A stretch of 5,623 nt of DNA, from the NCBI GenBank assembly GCA_003451975.1, contig DMIX01000410.1:1-5623 (forward strand), written 5' to 3'. Below are positions 1-5,623 of this stretch, in pieces. This DNA comes from Propionibacteriaceae bacterium. Its GTDB lineage: Bacteria; Actinomycetota; Actinomycetes; Propionibacteriales; Propionibacteriaceae. The notes beneath the pieces were generated by a model. That model saw only the letters and a program-made list of their open reading frames with translations, was not told the DNA's origin and did no database searches. Position 1 is the first letter of the stretch. Each line of letters opens with the position of its first letter. A program made the translations under genes and the position numbers.

Positions 1-61
1 CGGCTACATCGTGCCGGGCCTCGGCGATGCCGGTGATCGCCTCTACGGTCTGGCCCAGTAG
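1..61 (+). CDS. upp: Uracil phosphoribosyltransferase, C-terminal end (partial)
   Basis: Reading from base 2, the first 57 bases translate as GYIVPGLGDAGDRLYGLAQ and end at a TAG stop at 59-61. This matches the conserved Upp tail: the E. coli enzyme ends in a nearly identical GYIIPGLGDAGDKIFG segment. In the family this C-terminal loop helps bind uracil. The enzyme joins uracil to PRPP to make UMP in cytoplasmic pyrimidine salvage. Only the last 19 residues are present; the rest lies before the window. The gene converges on the glycosyltransferase-like gene that ends 28 bp away on the other strand. The call is firm despite the short length because the motif is highly specific and runs straight into a stop. 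Confidence 0.9.
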   Translation, partial: GYIVPGLGDAGDRLYGLAQ

Positions 62-89
62 CCCCCGCCGACAGGTCGCCACCGGCACG

Positions 90-1361
90 TCAATACTTCG
101 CGGCGAGGCGCCGCACCAGCGAGGCTGGCAACACCGCGCGCGCCAAGAAGCTCAATCGAGTACGCAGTTGGGCCTTCAACGACCGGTTTCCGCCTTGCGG
201 GGCCGGCACCTGGGCGGCCCTCGGCATGCGAGCTCGCAGCCGCCGAATCGCCAGGCGTCCGCTCACGTAGCGCCCGGCGGAGACGATCGCCCCCGGACGC
301 TGGTCGAGCGGTACCTCCAACAGCTCCAGCACGCGGCGCACGATCCGTTGACCGGGGGTGAGGTCGTCGATCGATACGAAGACATCAGCCAGCCAGCTCT
401 CTTCGGCGACCGGCAGGTTGTCGGCGATGAGTTCATCGAAAGTGGTGATCAACCCGGAGTTGAGGAGCACCTGGTTGCCATGCTTTTCGTGGACGCCCAG
501 ATCACCGATGAAGGCGGTTCGCACACCTGCTCCGACCGACTCCAGACCGGCGGTGGAGGAGACAGTGAGCATCAGATCGGTGGTCGGCAGCAGTTCGGTG
601 ATCGGTTCGTAGGTGACCGAGAAGTTCGGCGGCGCGGCAGGCAGCTCAGCCAGTACTTCTTCGGGATGGTGGTCCATGCGGTGGAAGGTGCTCTCCCAGG
701 GGCGGTGCCGAGGCTTGAGCATCACCTGGCGCTCGGGATGGGCGACCGCGTAGTCGATGAGTCGCTGATAGACATAGGCCCGATCCCAGCGCAGCGTCGG
801 AATGGTCGGCTGGTCGGCGAAGACCACTCGATGCACCGCGCCATCGCGACGCGGCGCCGGACGGGCCGGCAACAGCGGCAGTCCGGTGAGCAGCAGATTG
901 TCCAACGGCACGCCGAGCAGGCGTCCGGCGTTCTCGAATTCGCGAAGATTGTCCGCAGAGTTCACCGCGACCAGGTCAGATCCGGCCCGATCCAGATAGC
1001 CGGCGACCAGCTTCTCGATGACGATGCCGACCCAGCCGGTCACGATCACAGGTTCGTGGTCCTGCGGATCTGCCTCGCGAAGCAGCGCCAACTCGTCGGT
1101 GAATCTCTCCACGAGCTGACCCTGCAAAGCCAGCACCACGCAGTCGGACACCCGGGCAGCGGCCAGCAGTTCCTGCCATTCAAGGAAGACAGGTGCCGGA
1201 CACCCGATGGCTTCGATCTGTTCGGCCGACAGTGCCGTGCGGTAGTCCGCCGGAGCTGCGACCTTCCACGACCACTCTGCAGTCGGAAACTCGCGGGCCA
1301 GACCGACTGCCCACTTCAGCTGAGAGTCATAGGCGGCCACTACCAGCAGGTCGCGTTGCAT
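90..1361 (-). CDS. Putative glycosyltransferase, DUF6716-like
   Basis: This 423-residue protein has no signal peptide and is probably cytoplasmic or peripheral on the inner membrane face. From memory it resembles the actinobacterial family labelled DUF6716 putative glycosyltransferase. It looks like a two-domain GT-B type fold: an N-terminal part with Rossmann-like strands (LLVVAAYDS at 5-13, VVLALQGQ at 75-82, VIVTGW at 105-110), then FADQPTIP at 181-188. A basic LKPRHRP segment at 215-221 recalls the KPHP-type loop of phosphate-binding transferases. STAGLE (269-274), IGDLGV (285-290) and NSGL (301-304) form a probable donor-binding end. The last 35 or so residues are basic and amphipathic, suiting membrane association. 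The ATG start has GAAGGG about 12 bases upstream. Such genes often sit in surface-polysaccharide or nonulosonic-acid loci, in line with the neighbours. Donor and acceptor cannot be read from the sequence. Confidence 0.8.
   Translation of the reverse strand: MQRDLLVVAAYDSQLKWAVGLAREFPTAEWSWKVAAPADYRTALSAEQIEAIGCPAPVFLEWQELLAAARVSDCVVLALQGQLVERFTDELALLREADPQDHEPVIVTGWVGIVIEKLVAGYLDRAGSDLVAVNSADNLREFENAGRLLGVPLDNLLLTGLPLLPARPAPRRDGAVHRVVFADQPTIPTLRWDRAYVYQRLIDYAVAHPERQVMLKPRHRPWESTFHRMDHHPEEVLAELPAAPPNFSVTYEPITELLPTTDLMLTVSSTAGLESVGAGVRTAFIGDLGVHEKHGNQVLLNSGLITTFDELIADNLPVAEESWLADVFVSIDDLTPGQRIVRRVLELLEVPLDQRPGAIVSAGRYVSGRLAIRRLRARMPRAAQVPAPQGGNRSLKAQLRTRLSFLARAVLPASLVRRLAAKY
100..128 (+). terminator. 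Two tandem GC-rich hairpins just after upp
   Basis: Bases 100-114 form a perfect 6-bp stem (GCGGCG / CGCCGC) with a 3-base loop. Bases 116-128 form a perfect 5-bp stem (CCAGC / GCTGG) with a 3-base loop. They begin 39 bases after the upp stop and lie inside the 3' end of the convergent gene. There is no T-run, so this is not a classical intrinsic terminator, although T-poor hairpin terminators are reported in high-GC actinobacteria. Chance hairpins are frequent at this GC content, so confidence is low. Confidence 0.3.
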
Positions 1362-1490
1362 CGTGGGCGAGTTCCCTTCGTGACATTGTGAGGTGCGCGA
1401 TCACTTTACCGATCCCGAACACCGCCTTTACGCTGCCTGCGAGAGGACCGGAGATGGAAGATTACGGAGTCAGCCTGCTAATCTGCCGCC
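1362..1490. promoter_or_regulatory. Divergent intergenic region with promoters for both directions
   Basis: These 129 bp separate two divergent transcription units and must hold or overlap their promoters. For the leftward gene, the minus strand has a TAAAGT -10-like box at 1408-1403 that would give a leader of about 35 nt containing the GAAGGG ribosome-binding site, but I see no convincing -35 box. The hexamer CTTTAC occurs twice, at 1404-1409 and 1426-1431. The copies are 22 bp apart, about two helical turns, so a dimeric regulator could bind there; this is speculative. The rightward promoter is listed separately. Confidence 0.4.
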
Positions 1491-1491
1491 G
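1476..1491 (+). promoter_or_regulatory. Extended -10 promoter, possible leaderless start for the rightward operon
   Basis: The sequence TGCTAATCT at 1476-1484 fits an extended -10 element (TG, one base, then TAATCT). Its end lies 6 bases before the GTG at 1491, so transcription would be expected to begin at or next to that GTG. No Shine-Dalgarno sequence precedes the GTG, which fits a leaderless mRNA, a common arrangement in actinobacteria. No good -35 hexamer is visible at the usual spacing, which an extended -10 can tolerate. Only transcript 5'-end mapping would confirm it. Confidence 0.45.
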
Positions 1492-2501
1492 TGAACACAC
1501 CATGCACTCAACCCACTGCGAGTACTTTTGCACGCATGAAACGCCTCGCCGGTGGCGCGATAAGGAAGTTCCTGGGGAAACCTGAACCCACGAACGCCGC
1601 ACGAATTCCCACGCTGTTTCGAGTGAGAATCGAACCCAGTTCGATACGGATCAACCTGCCGCCCACCTGGACCGAACCGGTTGAAGAGATCGAAGATCCG
1701 GAGTCGTCGCTGGCGCCCCACCTGGTTCGCCGGGTCCTGGTTTGGAAGACGGGCCAGGATCCCGCCGCTATCGAGCTGGCTGAAGGCCTGCGAGTGGCGC
1801 TGTTCACCAAGACCAAGACCACTTATGCCTATGTCGAGGAGATCAACCCCAACGCCAGCGGCGCCCCCACCATGCTCGATGTTGTTGAACGCATTCGCCC
1901 TAGCGAAAGCGCTCATTTCCTCGTGCGACAGAGTTCCCTGGTGATCATCCAGGACCCGGCTTCCAACCTGCCGATCGCGGTGGCGCATACCTGGCCGGGC
2001 GCTCGGGTGATCCTGGTACTCACTCGCCCGCCGACCTGCCCTGCCGCCGAGCTGATCGGGGTGGAGGCGCTGCTGCTGCGCCGCGGCGTGGAGCTTCCTG
2101 CCGAAGTGCTGGACGTCACACCCTTCCACGCCGGGTTCGACACCGAAGCCGAGCTGCACAGCAACATTCGAGCCCTGTGGAATGTGGCGCGTCCGTATCC
2201 GCGGGGGCATCTGTCCATAATCAAAGGTTCGGCTGTGGCATTGAGTGTTTACGAACCCACCGGAATGGAGGACATCCTCGTCGCAATGCCACCGAATTGG
2301 ACGGTTCCAACCGAGGGCATCACGACTTTTCGTCACTATCTGTTAGCCGTCTGGTCATCCGCCCAGGCGGTAGCAATTCACTCAAAGTTCACCTACTCGT
2401 ATGAGAGCTTGGTTTCTCGAGCCGATGAGAATCTCTTCATGGTGCTGATCCAGCGCGGCGCCCGGGTGACGTTCACCTCAGCCTCCCAGGCGGCCCTATG
2501 A
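1491..2501 (+). CDS. Unrecognised protein, first gene of the glycan operon
   Basis: I do not recognise a family for this 336-residue protein. It has no signal peptide and no clear membrane span. A basic, amphipathic start (MKRLAGGAIRKFLGK at 16-30) is followed by a Pro- and Glu-rich linker to about 78. A Rossmann-like alternation comes next (RRVLVWKTGQD 80-90, RVALFTK 101-107, LVIIQDP 150-156, ARVILVLTRP 171-180). The C-terminal part contains HYLLAVWSSAQAVAIHSKF at 282-300 and ARVTFTS at 324-330. A degenerate GT-B glycosyltransferase or a partner of the next gene is possible but unproven. The GTG at 1491 is chosen because of the -10 box just upstream; the in-frame ATG at 1536 is a real alternative, and neither has a good ribosome-binding site. 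The stop overlaps the next start (ATGA), implying translational coupling. Residue 285 uses the rare codon TTA. Confidence 0.8.
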   Translation: MNTPCTQPTASTFARMKRLAGGAIRKFLGKPEPTNAARIPTLFRVRIEPSSIRINLPPTWTEPVEEIEDPESSLAPHLVRRVLVWKTGQDPAAIELAEGLRVALFTKTKTTYAYVEEINPNASGAPTMLDVVERIRPSESAHFLVRQSSLVIIQDPASNLPIAVAHTWPGARVILVLTRPPTCPAAELIGVEALLLRRGVELPAEVLDVTPFHAGFDTEAELHSNIRALWNVARPYPRGHLSIIKGSAVALSVYEPTGMEDILVAMPPNWTVPTEGITTFRHYLLAVWSSAQAVAIHSKFTYSYESLVSRADENLFMVLIQRGARVTFTSASQAAL

Positions 2502-3463
2502 AGATCGTTCACATCTCGCCCTCGGTGCTGGCCGGGGCCCCGGGAATGCTCGCCGACGCCCAACGCGAACTGCTGGGCCACCACAGCGTGCATTTCCGTG
2601 TCGGCGACCCTGGTCCGCATCGCGACCTGATGTCTCCCAACTCCATCCAGATCACCAACAACGCCATCGACCGCGAAGCCTTCCTCGTCCACCTGGCCGA
2701 CGCCGAAGTGATTCACGTCCACAACTTTGTGCCGCCGTTGCTGTTGCGCTGGGCAGCATCGATCCCGGCCATCTACGACCGCACCTGGATCTACCAGGTG
2801 CACTCACCCACCCACGAGCGCCCGTTGTTCGGTGACCTCTCGGCCGACCACGGCGTGCGTTGGCATGCCAAACTCGCCGTCTGCCATGCCCACCCACGCA
2901 TGTTCCCCGATTTCCGCCCGATCCCGAACGTGCTGTACCGGCCATTCATCTCCCAGAACGTGCACGCGGCACCGTCTCCCGCAGGCCCACTGCGCGTGGT
3001 GCACTCGCCCTCGACGCACTCGCAGGGACGCTGGTCGGCCAAGAGCGATCCGCTTTTCGAACTCGAGATGGACAGGCTGAAGGCCGACCCCAGGGTGACG
3101 GTGGAGACTCTGGAAGGCGTCTCCCCTCGAAAGGTGGCGATGACCCGACACGTGAGCCAGGTGTCGATCGATGAGGTGATCACTGGCGGCTTTCATCTGG
3201 TCAGCTACGAGGGGCTCGCCGCCGGGAATGTGGTCATCAACGGGGCCGATGCGCTGTCCCATGCTGCCTTCGCCCTGGGTTTTCGCACTACGGAGCCGCC
3301 GCCGTGGATCGTCACCGACTCGGCGGGGGTCCATCAAGAGATCGTGCACCTGATCAACGATCCCGGTCGGCTCGCCGAGCTGATGGCCGCCGGTCATGAC
3401 TACTTCTGGCGCGTGATGGCGCCCGCCCGCGTGGTGCCCTTCTACGACGAGATCTACGCCTGA
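2498..3463 (+). CDS. GT-B glycosyltransferase (GT4-like)
   Basis: This 321-residue protein resembles family 4 (group 1) glycosyltransferases, which move a sugar from an activated nucleotide donor to a lipid-linked or glycan acceptor at the inner membrane face. It opens with a Rossmann strand, MKIVHISPS. The N-terminal domain contains HVHNF (73-77) and YQVHSP (99-104), acceptor-side signatures of this fold. VVHSPSTHSQGRWSAKSD at 167-184 fits the start of the C-terminal donor domain. GGFHLVSYEGLAAGNVVING at 230-249 corresponds to the EAMA-G-PVI donor loop, with E238 as the conserved second Glu; the first Glu of an EX7E motif would fall at residue 230, which is Gly. It is shorter than the 350-400 residues usual for the family. 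The start overlaps the previous stop by 4 bp, with a weak AGGCGG ribosome-binding site. Sugar specificity is unknown. Confidence 0.82.
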   Translation: MKIVHISPSVLAGAPGMLADAQRELLGHHSVHFRVGDPGPHRDLMSPNSIQITNNAIDREAFLVHLADAEVIHVHNFVPPLLLRWAASIPAIYDRTWIYQVHSPTHERPLFGDLSADHGVRWHAKLAVCHAHPRMFPDFRPIPNVLYRPFISQNVHAAPSPAGPLRVVHSPSTHSQGRWSAKSDPLFELEMDRLKADPRVTVETLEGVSPRKVAMTRHVSQVSIDEVITGGFHLVSYEGLAAGNVVINGADALSHAAFALGFRTTEPPPWIVTDSAGVHQEIVHLINDPGRLAELMAAGHDYFWRVMAPARVVPFYDEIYA

Positions 3464-3465
3464 GC

Positions 3466-4143
3466 ATGGACCCCTCCGAACCCCTGGAGTTGCTGCGTCA
3501 GCGCTTTGCCGGCGCCGACGTCGACATCGTGGGAAATGGCCCCACCGTGACCGAGTGGACTCCCAGCGAGCGGCGGGTGGCGACGGTCAACGCTGGGATG
3601 TCACTCCTGGCGGCGCAGCACACCCGCGCGGACCTCTACTGGGTGCAAGATGAGCGGTTCATCACGACCAAGGGCGCTTCGTTGCTGCCCCATCTGGACT
3701 TGATCGATCACTTCGCAGCAAACTCCCACATCATCGATCTGGTGCCGCAGGAGTACCGCCATCGCGTGCCGGTGCGCATGCTCGGAGTGGTCGAATGGTC
3801 GCGGGATCCGCGCCTCGGGGTCAACCACGGATTCAACGTGGTCTACGGCCTGCTGCAACTCCTCAGCTGGTGCCGAGTCAGGTCCGTGCATCTCTGGGGA
3901 GTCGGCATGCGCTACTGGTCGAGCAACCCGCGCTACCACCAGAGCACCCGCGGCTCGGATGTGGATCTGCACCGTTCCGCCGAACAGGTGATTCTGGTTT
4001 CTCGGGCCTTGGAGATTCTTCGCAGCGAAGGAATCGAGGTGGTCATTCATGGACCCTCAGCTTTGAACGACGCGATCCTGTTGCCGCTCGGGGACTGGGC
4101 CCAAGGCGTTGCCCCCTACCCCGAGACTCGATTCGGGCACTGA
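3466..4143 (+). CDS. GNGPT-loop protein, MptE/DUF115- or GT42 sialyltransferase-like
   Basis: This 225-residue protein has a single Rossmann-like domain and no signal peptide. The N-terminal VDIVGNGPTV at 19-28 matches the glycine loop of GT42 bacterial sialyltransferases (AGNGPSL in Campylobacter CST enzymes) and of DUF115/MptE-like proteins. A TVNAG segment follows at 40-44, then ADLYWVQDE at 55-63, in the order seen in those families. HGFNVVYGLLQLLSW at 121-135 with VHLWGVGMRYW at 141-151 corresponds to the helix and strand before the CST active site. His158 and His169 are candidates for the catalytic His. The end (ALEILRSEGIEVVIHGPSALND, from 181) also follows the CST layout. It starts 2 bp after the glycosyltransferase stop, so it is cotranscribed. 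CMP-sialic acid use is a hypothesis; a DUF115-type transferase of other specificity is equally possible. Confidence 0.75.
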   Translation: MDPSEPLELLRQRFAGADVDIVGNGPTVTEWTPSERRVATVNAGMSLLAAQHTRADLYWVQDERFITTKGASLLPHLDLIDHFAANSHIIDLVPQEYRHRVPVRMLGVVEWSRDPRLGVNHGFNVVYGLLQLLSWCRVRSVHLWGVGMRYWSSNPRYHQSTRGSDVDLHRSAEQVILVSRALEILRSEGIEVVIHGPSALNDAILLPLGDWAQGVAPYPETRFGH

Positions 4144-4183
4144 GCCGACCTCGTGGCGAGGCCGGCGCCCGCCCGACTTCGGG
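4144..4183. terminator. Tandem hairpins between convergent genes
   Basis: The hairpin begins directly after the operon stop. At 4144-4166 a GCCG/CGGC outer stem and a CCTCG/CGAGG inner stem are separated by one A-C mismatch and close on a 3-base loop. A second small hairpin, CCCG/CGGG around ACTT, lies at 4172-4183. The region separates two convergent genes, where a bidirectional terminator is expected. There is no T-run on either strand, so the call rests on position and stem strength. Confidence 0.45.
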
Positions 4184-4195
4184 ACGGCCCCACCA

Positions 4196-5608
4196 TCAGC
4201 GAATCGCGTGCCTGACGCTGGTTGCGCTGGCGGAACGGTAGCCGCCGCGCACCGCCGTTACCCGCACCGAGATGCGGTGATACCGATCGGCTTTGCGAAG
4301 CCGATACCGCGACCCCGTGGCCCTCGGAATGGGCTTGCCGTCGCGCAACCACTGGTAGCGATAGCTTGCCGGAGCCGGAGTGAAGCGTCCATGTCGGGCC
4401 CGCACCGTGTGACCGCTTCGGTAGCTGCCGGCCGTGCTGGGCCGCTTCGACACCGAGACCTTCGGAAGCAGTGAGGTGGCAATCGACGACAGCCGCACCG
4501 GGGCGAAGCGGATACGGGTCCAGTACTTCACGTAGTCGGCCTCGTAGACCACACCGACCGTCGCCGCGCTGAGTTGCACCAGATCGGAGTAGCCGGTCGA
4601 ACCGGTCTTCGGCCCGATGCCGACGCCTCGTTTCCAGGTAGCGCCGGAGTTCGTGCTGACGAAGACCCTCAGGCCGCGGCGCGAGGTGAGGCTGCCGGTC
4701 AGGTGGGCCGGGCTGGAGAACAGCAGGTAGGACCCGGCCTGCAGCAAGCTGCCTTGCACCGGAACAGTCTTGATGCCGGTCATCGCCCCATAGCTGGAGA
4801 CCGTCTGGCCACCATCAGTGGACACCGCGCTCACCCGGTTGCGACCAGGTGTGGCGACACCCCGTCCGTTGTCCCGATAGCTGACCAGCAACCGACCGTC
4901 GGGTAGCTCGGCCAGAGTTCCTTCGATGAGCTGCAGGGAGCCGGGCGAAGGGCGATCGAAGCCGACCCGCCAGGTCTTCCCGGCGTCATCGGAGTAGATC
5001 GCCCGGGTGGTGCGGGTGCTGCCACGGGTGTAGCCCATCGCGAAGATGATGCGTCCGGCATGGGCGCCGCGGCTGAGTACCAGGCCATGGCCGGGACCGG
5101 TGAGCCCCGGGAACCAGCCATCGACCGATACCGCCCCCGAGCGCAACGAGGAGATGCTGGTGGCGGTTGCGTTGATCTTTTGAAGGTAGAGCTTGTTGCC
5201 GGAGGCGAGTTTGACGGTGGAGAACAGCAGCACCTGGTCGCGCGCCCGGTCGTAGATCGGGACCGGGTTGGAAACCTTGTTCGTGCCCCAATCGGCGACG
5301 GTGACCAGCTTGCCCCAGGTACATCCGCCGTTGACCGAGGTGCGCATCACGATGTCGAAGTCGCCTTGATCATCGTTGTCGTAGTTGTTGTTGCGTCGCT
5401 CGGCGAAGACGAAGATCCGCCCGTTGTCGGCTTTCACCACCGCTGGTAGCCGGTAGCGGGCGCTGCTCTTGCTGGTGAAGGGCGTCCAAGTACAGGTAGC
5501 GGCCTGGGCCGAGGTTTCGCCGGTGATTGCCGACAGCCCCGCGGCGATCAGGCCACCCAGAACGAGCAGCACGCGGAGCCGCGCTCGGCCGTGATTCGCT
5601 GTAGGCAC
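4196..5608 (-). CDS. Secreted sialidase (GH33 exo-alpha-sialidase) with C-terminal Ig-like domain
   Basis: This 470-residue enzyme should release terminal sialic acids from glycoconjugates outside the cell. Residues 1-36 are a Sec signal peptide: basic start, hydrophobic core LRVLLVLGGLIAAGL, and a probable cut after AQA36. The six-bladed propeller spans about 40-375. Expected GH33 features are present: the YRLP motif with Arg53, an acidic stretch at 77-85 holding the likely acid/base Asp, Glu229 followed by Arg245 (SYRD), an Arg at 310-314, the nucleophile Tyr340 in GYSDLV, and Glu356 in VYEAD. Four Asp-boxes lie at 91-98, 206-213, 263-270 (ends in V, not W) and 318-325. Residues 382-470 form one Ig-like domain (YQWLRDGKPI, ISVRVTA) typical of actinobacterial surface proteins. 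No LPXTG sorting signal is seen, so release or non-covalent retention is likely. The GTG start has AAGGGG 6 bases upstream. It converges on the operon and is transcribed separately. Confidence 0.93.
   Translation of the reverse strand: MPTANHGRARLRVLLVLGGLIAAGLSAITGETSAQAATCTWTPFTSKSSARYRLPAVVKADNGRIFVFAERRNNNYDNDDQGDFDIVMRTSVNGGCTWGKLVTVADWGTNKVSNPVPIYDRARDQVLLFSTVKLASGNKLYLQKINATATSISSLRSGAVSVDGWFPGLTGPGHGLVLSRGAHAGRIIFAMGYTRGSTRTTRAIYSDDAGKTWRVGFDRPSPGSLQLIEGTLAELPDGRLLVSYRDNGRGVATPGRNRVSAVSTDGGQTVSSYGAMTGIKTVPVQGSLLQAGSYLLFSSPAHLTGSLTSRRGLRVFVSTNSGATWKRGVGIGPKTGSTGYSDLVQLSAATVGVVYEADYVKYWTRIRFAPVRLSSIATSLLPKVSVSKRPSTAGSYRSGHTVRARHGRFTPAPASYRYQWLRDGKPIPRATGSRYRLRKADRYHRISVRVTAVRGGYRSASATSVRHAIR
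4286..4305. repeat. Perfect inverted repeat inside the sialidase 3' end
   Basis: ATCGGCTT and AAGCCGAT form a perfect 8-bp stem around a 4-base TGCG loop. It lies within the codons for the Ig-like domain, about 90 bases before the sialidase stop on the minus strand. It may be a chance product of codon choice, an mRNA 3'-end structure, or an attenuating hairpin. No T-run follows on either strand. Confidence 0.5.
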
Positions 5609-5623
5609 CGGTCACCCCTTGCC
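5609..5623 (-). promoter_or_regulatory. Strong ribosome-binding site of the sialidase
   Basis: On the minus strand the 15 bases before the GTG start contain AAGGGGTGA, close to the ideal AAGGAGGTGA. AAGGGG ends 6 bases before the GTG at 5608. This fixes the GTG as the start, which also gives a well-formed signal peptide. The promoter itself lies beyond the window edge. Confidence 0.75.

Noticed and set aside
27..1391. A 454-codon open frame on the + strand opposite the DUF6716-like gene
   Set aside because: It is a GC-driven antisense shadow: the product is low in structure, rich in Arg, Gln and His, shows no family motifs, overlaps the end of upp, and has no convincing ribosome-binding site. 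The minus-strand frame has clear Rossmann strands and a good start.
1459..1464. A TAATCT -10-like hexamer on the minus strand
   Set aside because: No -35 or TGn extension accompanies it, and it would give a leader of about 90 bases, a poorer fit than the TAAAGT box closer to the leftward gene.
1470..2336. A 288-codon open frame on the - strand opposite the first operon gene
   Set aside because: It has no recognisable motif or start signal, while the + frame shows alternating hydrophobic strands and an ATGA junction with the next gene.
2804..3397. A 197-codon open frame on the - strand within the glycosyltransferase gene
   Set aside because: It is an antisense shadow of a gene with clear GT-B motifs; the composition is His- and Arg-rich with no domain.
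4196..5608. The BNR/Asp-box protein might be a non-sialidase propeller
   Set aside because: The YRLP motif, the Glu229/Arg245 pair, GYSDLV with the Tyr, and the late Glu356 occur in GH33 order, which non-catalytic BNR proteins lack.
1..5623. CRISPR array, tRNA, insertion sequence or phage attachment site
   Set aside because: I saw no regularly spaced repeats, no cloverleaf-like segment, no transposase-like frame and no flanking inverted or direct repeats.

Overview
The window comes from a high-GC Gram-positive bacterium, most likely an actinomycete. The coding sequence is strongly GC-rich, GTG starts occur, the leader peptide and the single Ig-like domain of the last protein are of a type common in actinobacterial exported proteins, and the first complete gene resembles an actinobacterial glycosyltransferase-like family. 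Genus and species cannot be fixed from the sequence.

Layout. (1) Bases 1-61 (+) are the last 19 codons of upp (uracil phosphoribosyltransferase), a housekeeping pyrimidine-salvage gene that marks the left edge of the locus. (2) Bases 90-1361 (-) encode a 423-residue putative glycosyltransferase (DUF6716-like), convergent with upp. (3) A 129-bp divergent intergenic region (1362-1490) separates it from a rightward operon. It holds a good Shine-Dalgarno sequence for the leftward gene and an extended -10 box placed so that the rightward message could be leaderless. (4) Bases 1491-4143 (+) carry three tightly packed genes: an unrecognised 336-residue protein (1491-2501), a 321-residue GT-B type glycosyltransferase (2498-3463, ATGA overlap with the previous gene), and a 225-residue protein with a GNGPT loop that resembles the MptE/DUF115 and GT42 sialyltransferase-like fold (3466-4143, 2-bp gap). 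(5) A 52-bp convergent intergenic region with GC-rich hairpins follows. (6) Bases 4196-5608 (-) encode a secreted GH33-type sialidase with a signal peptide, four Asp-boxes, a recognisable catalytic set and a very basic C-terminal Ig-like domain.

How the genes may work together. Three to four cytoplasmic sugar-transfer or surface-glycan proteins sit next to an exported sialidase. The simplest reading is a cell-surface glycan locus, possibly involving sialic or another nonulosonic acid, with the secreted sialidase releasing sialic acid from host or self glycans. This link is inference: no NeuB or CMP-sialic acid synthetase gene lies inside the window, and the GT42-like resemblance of the 225-residue protein is by motif only. 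The least explained item is the 336-residue protein at the head of the operon, which I cannot place in a family. I saw no tRNA, rRNA, insertion sequence, CRISPR array or replication origin, and no gene-free stretch exceeds about 130 bp.
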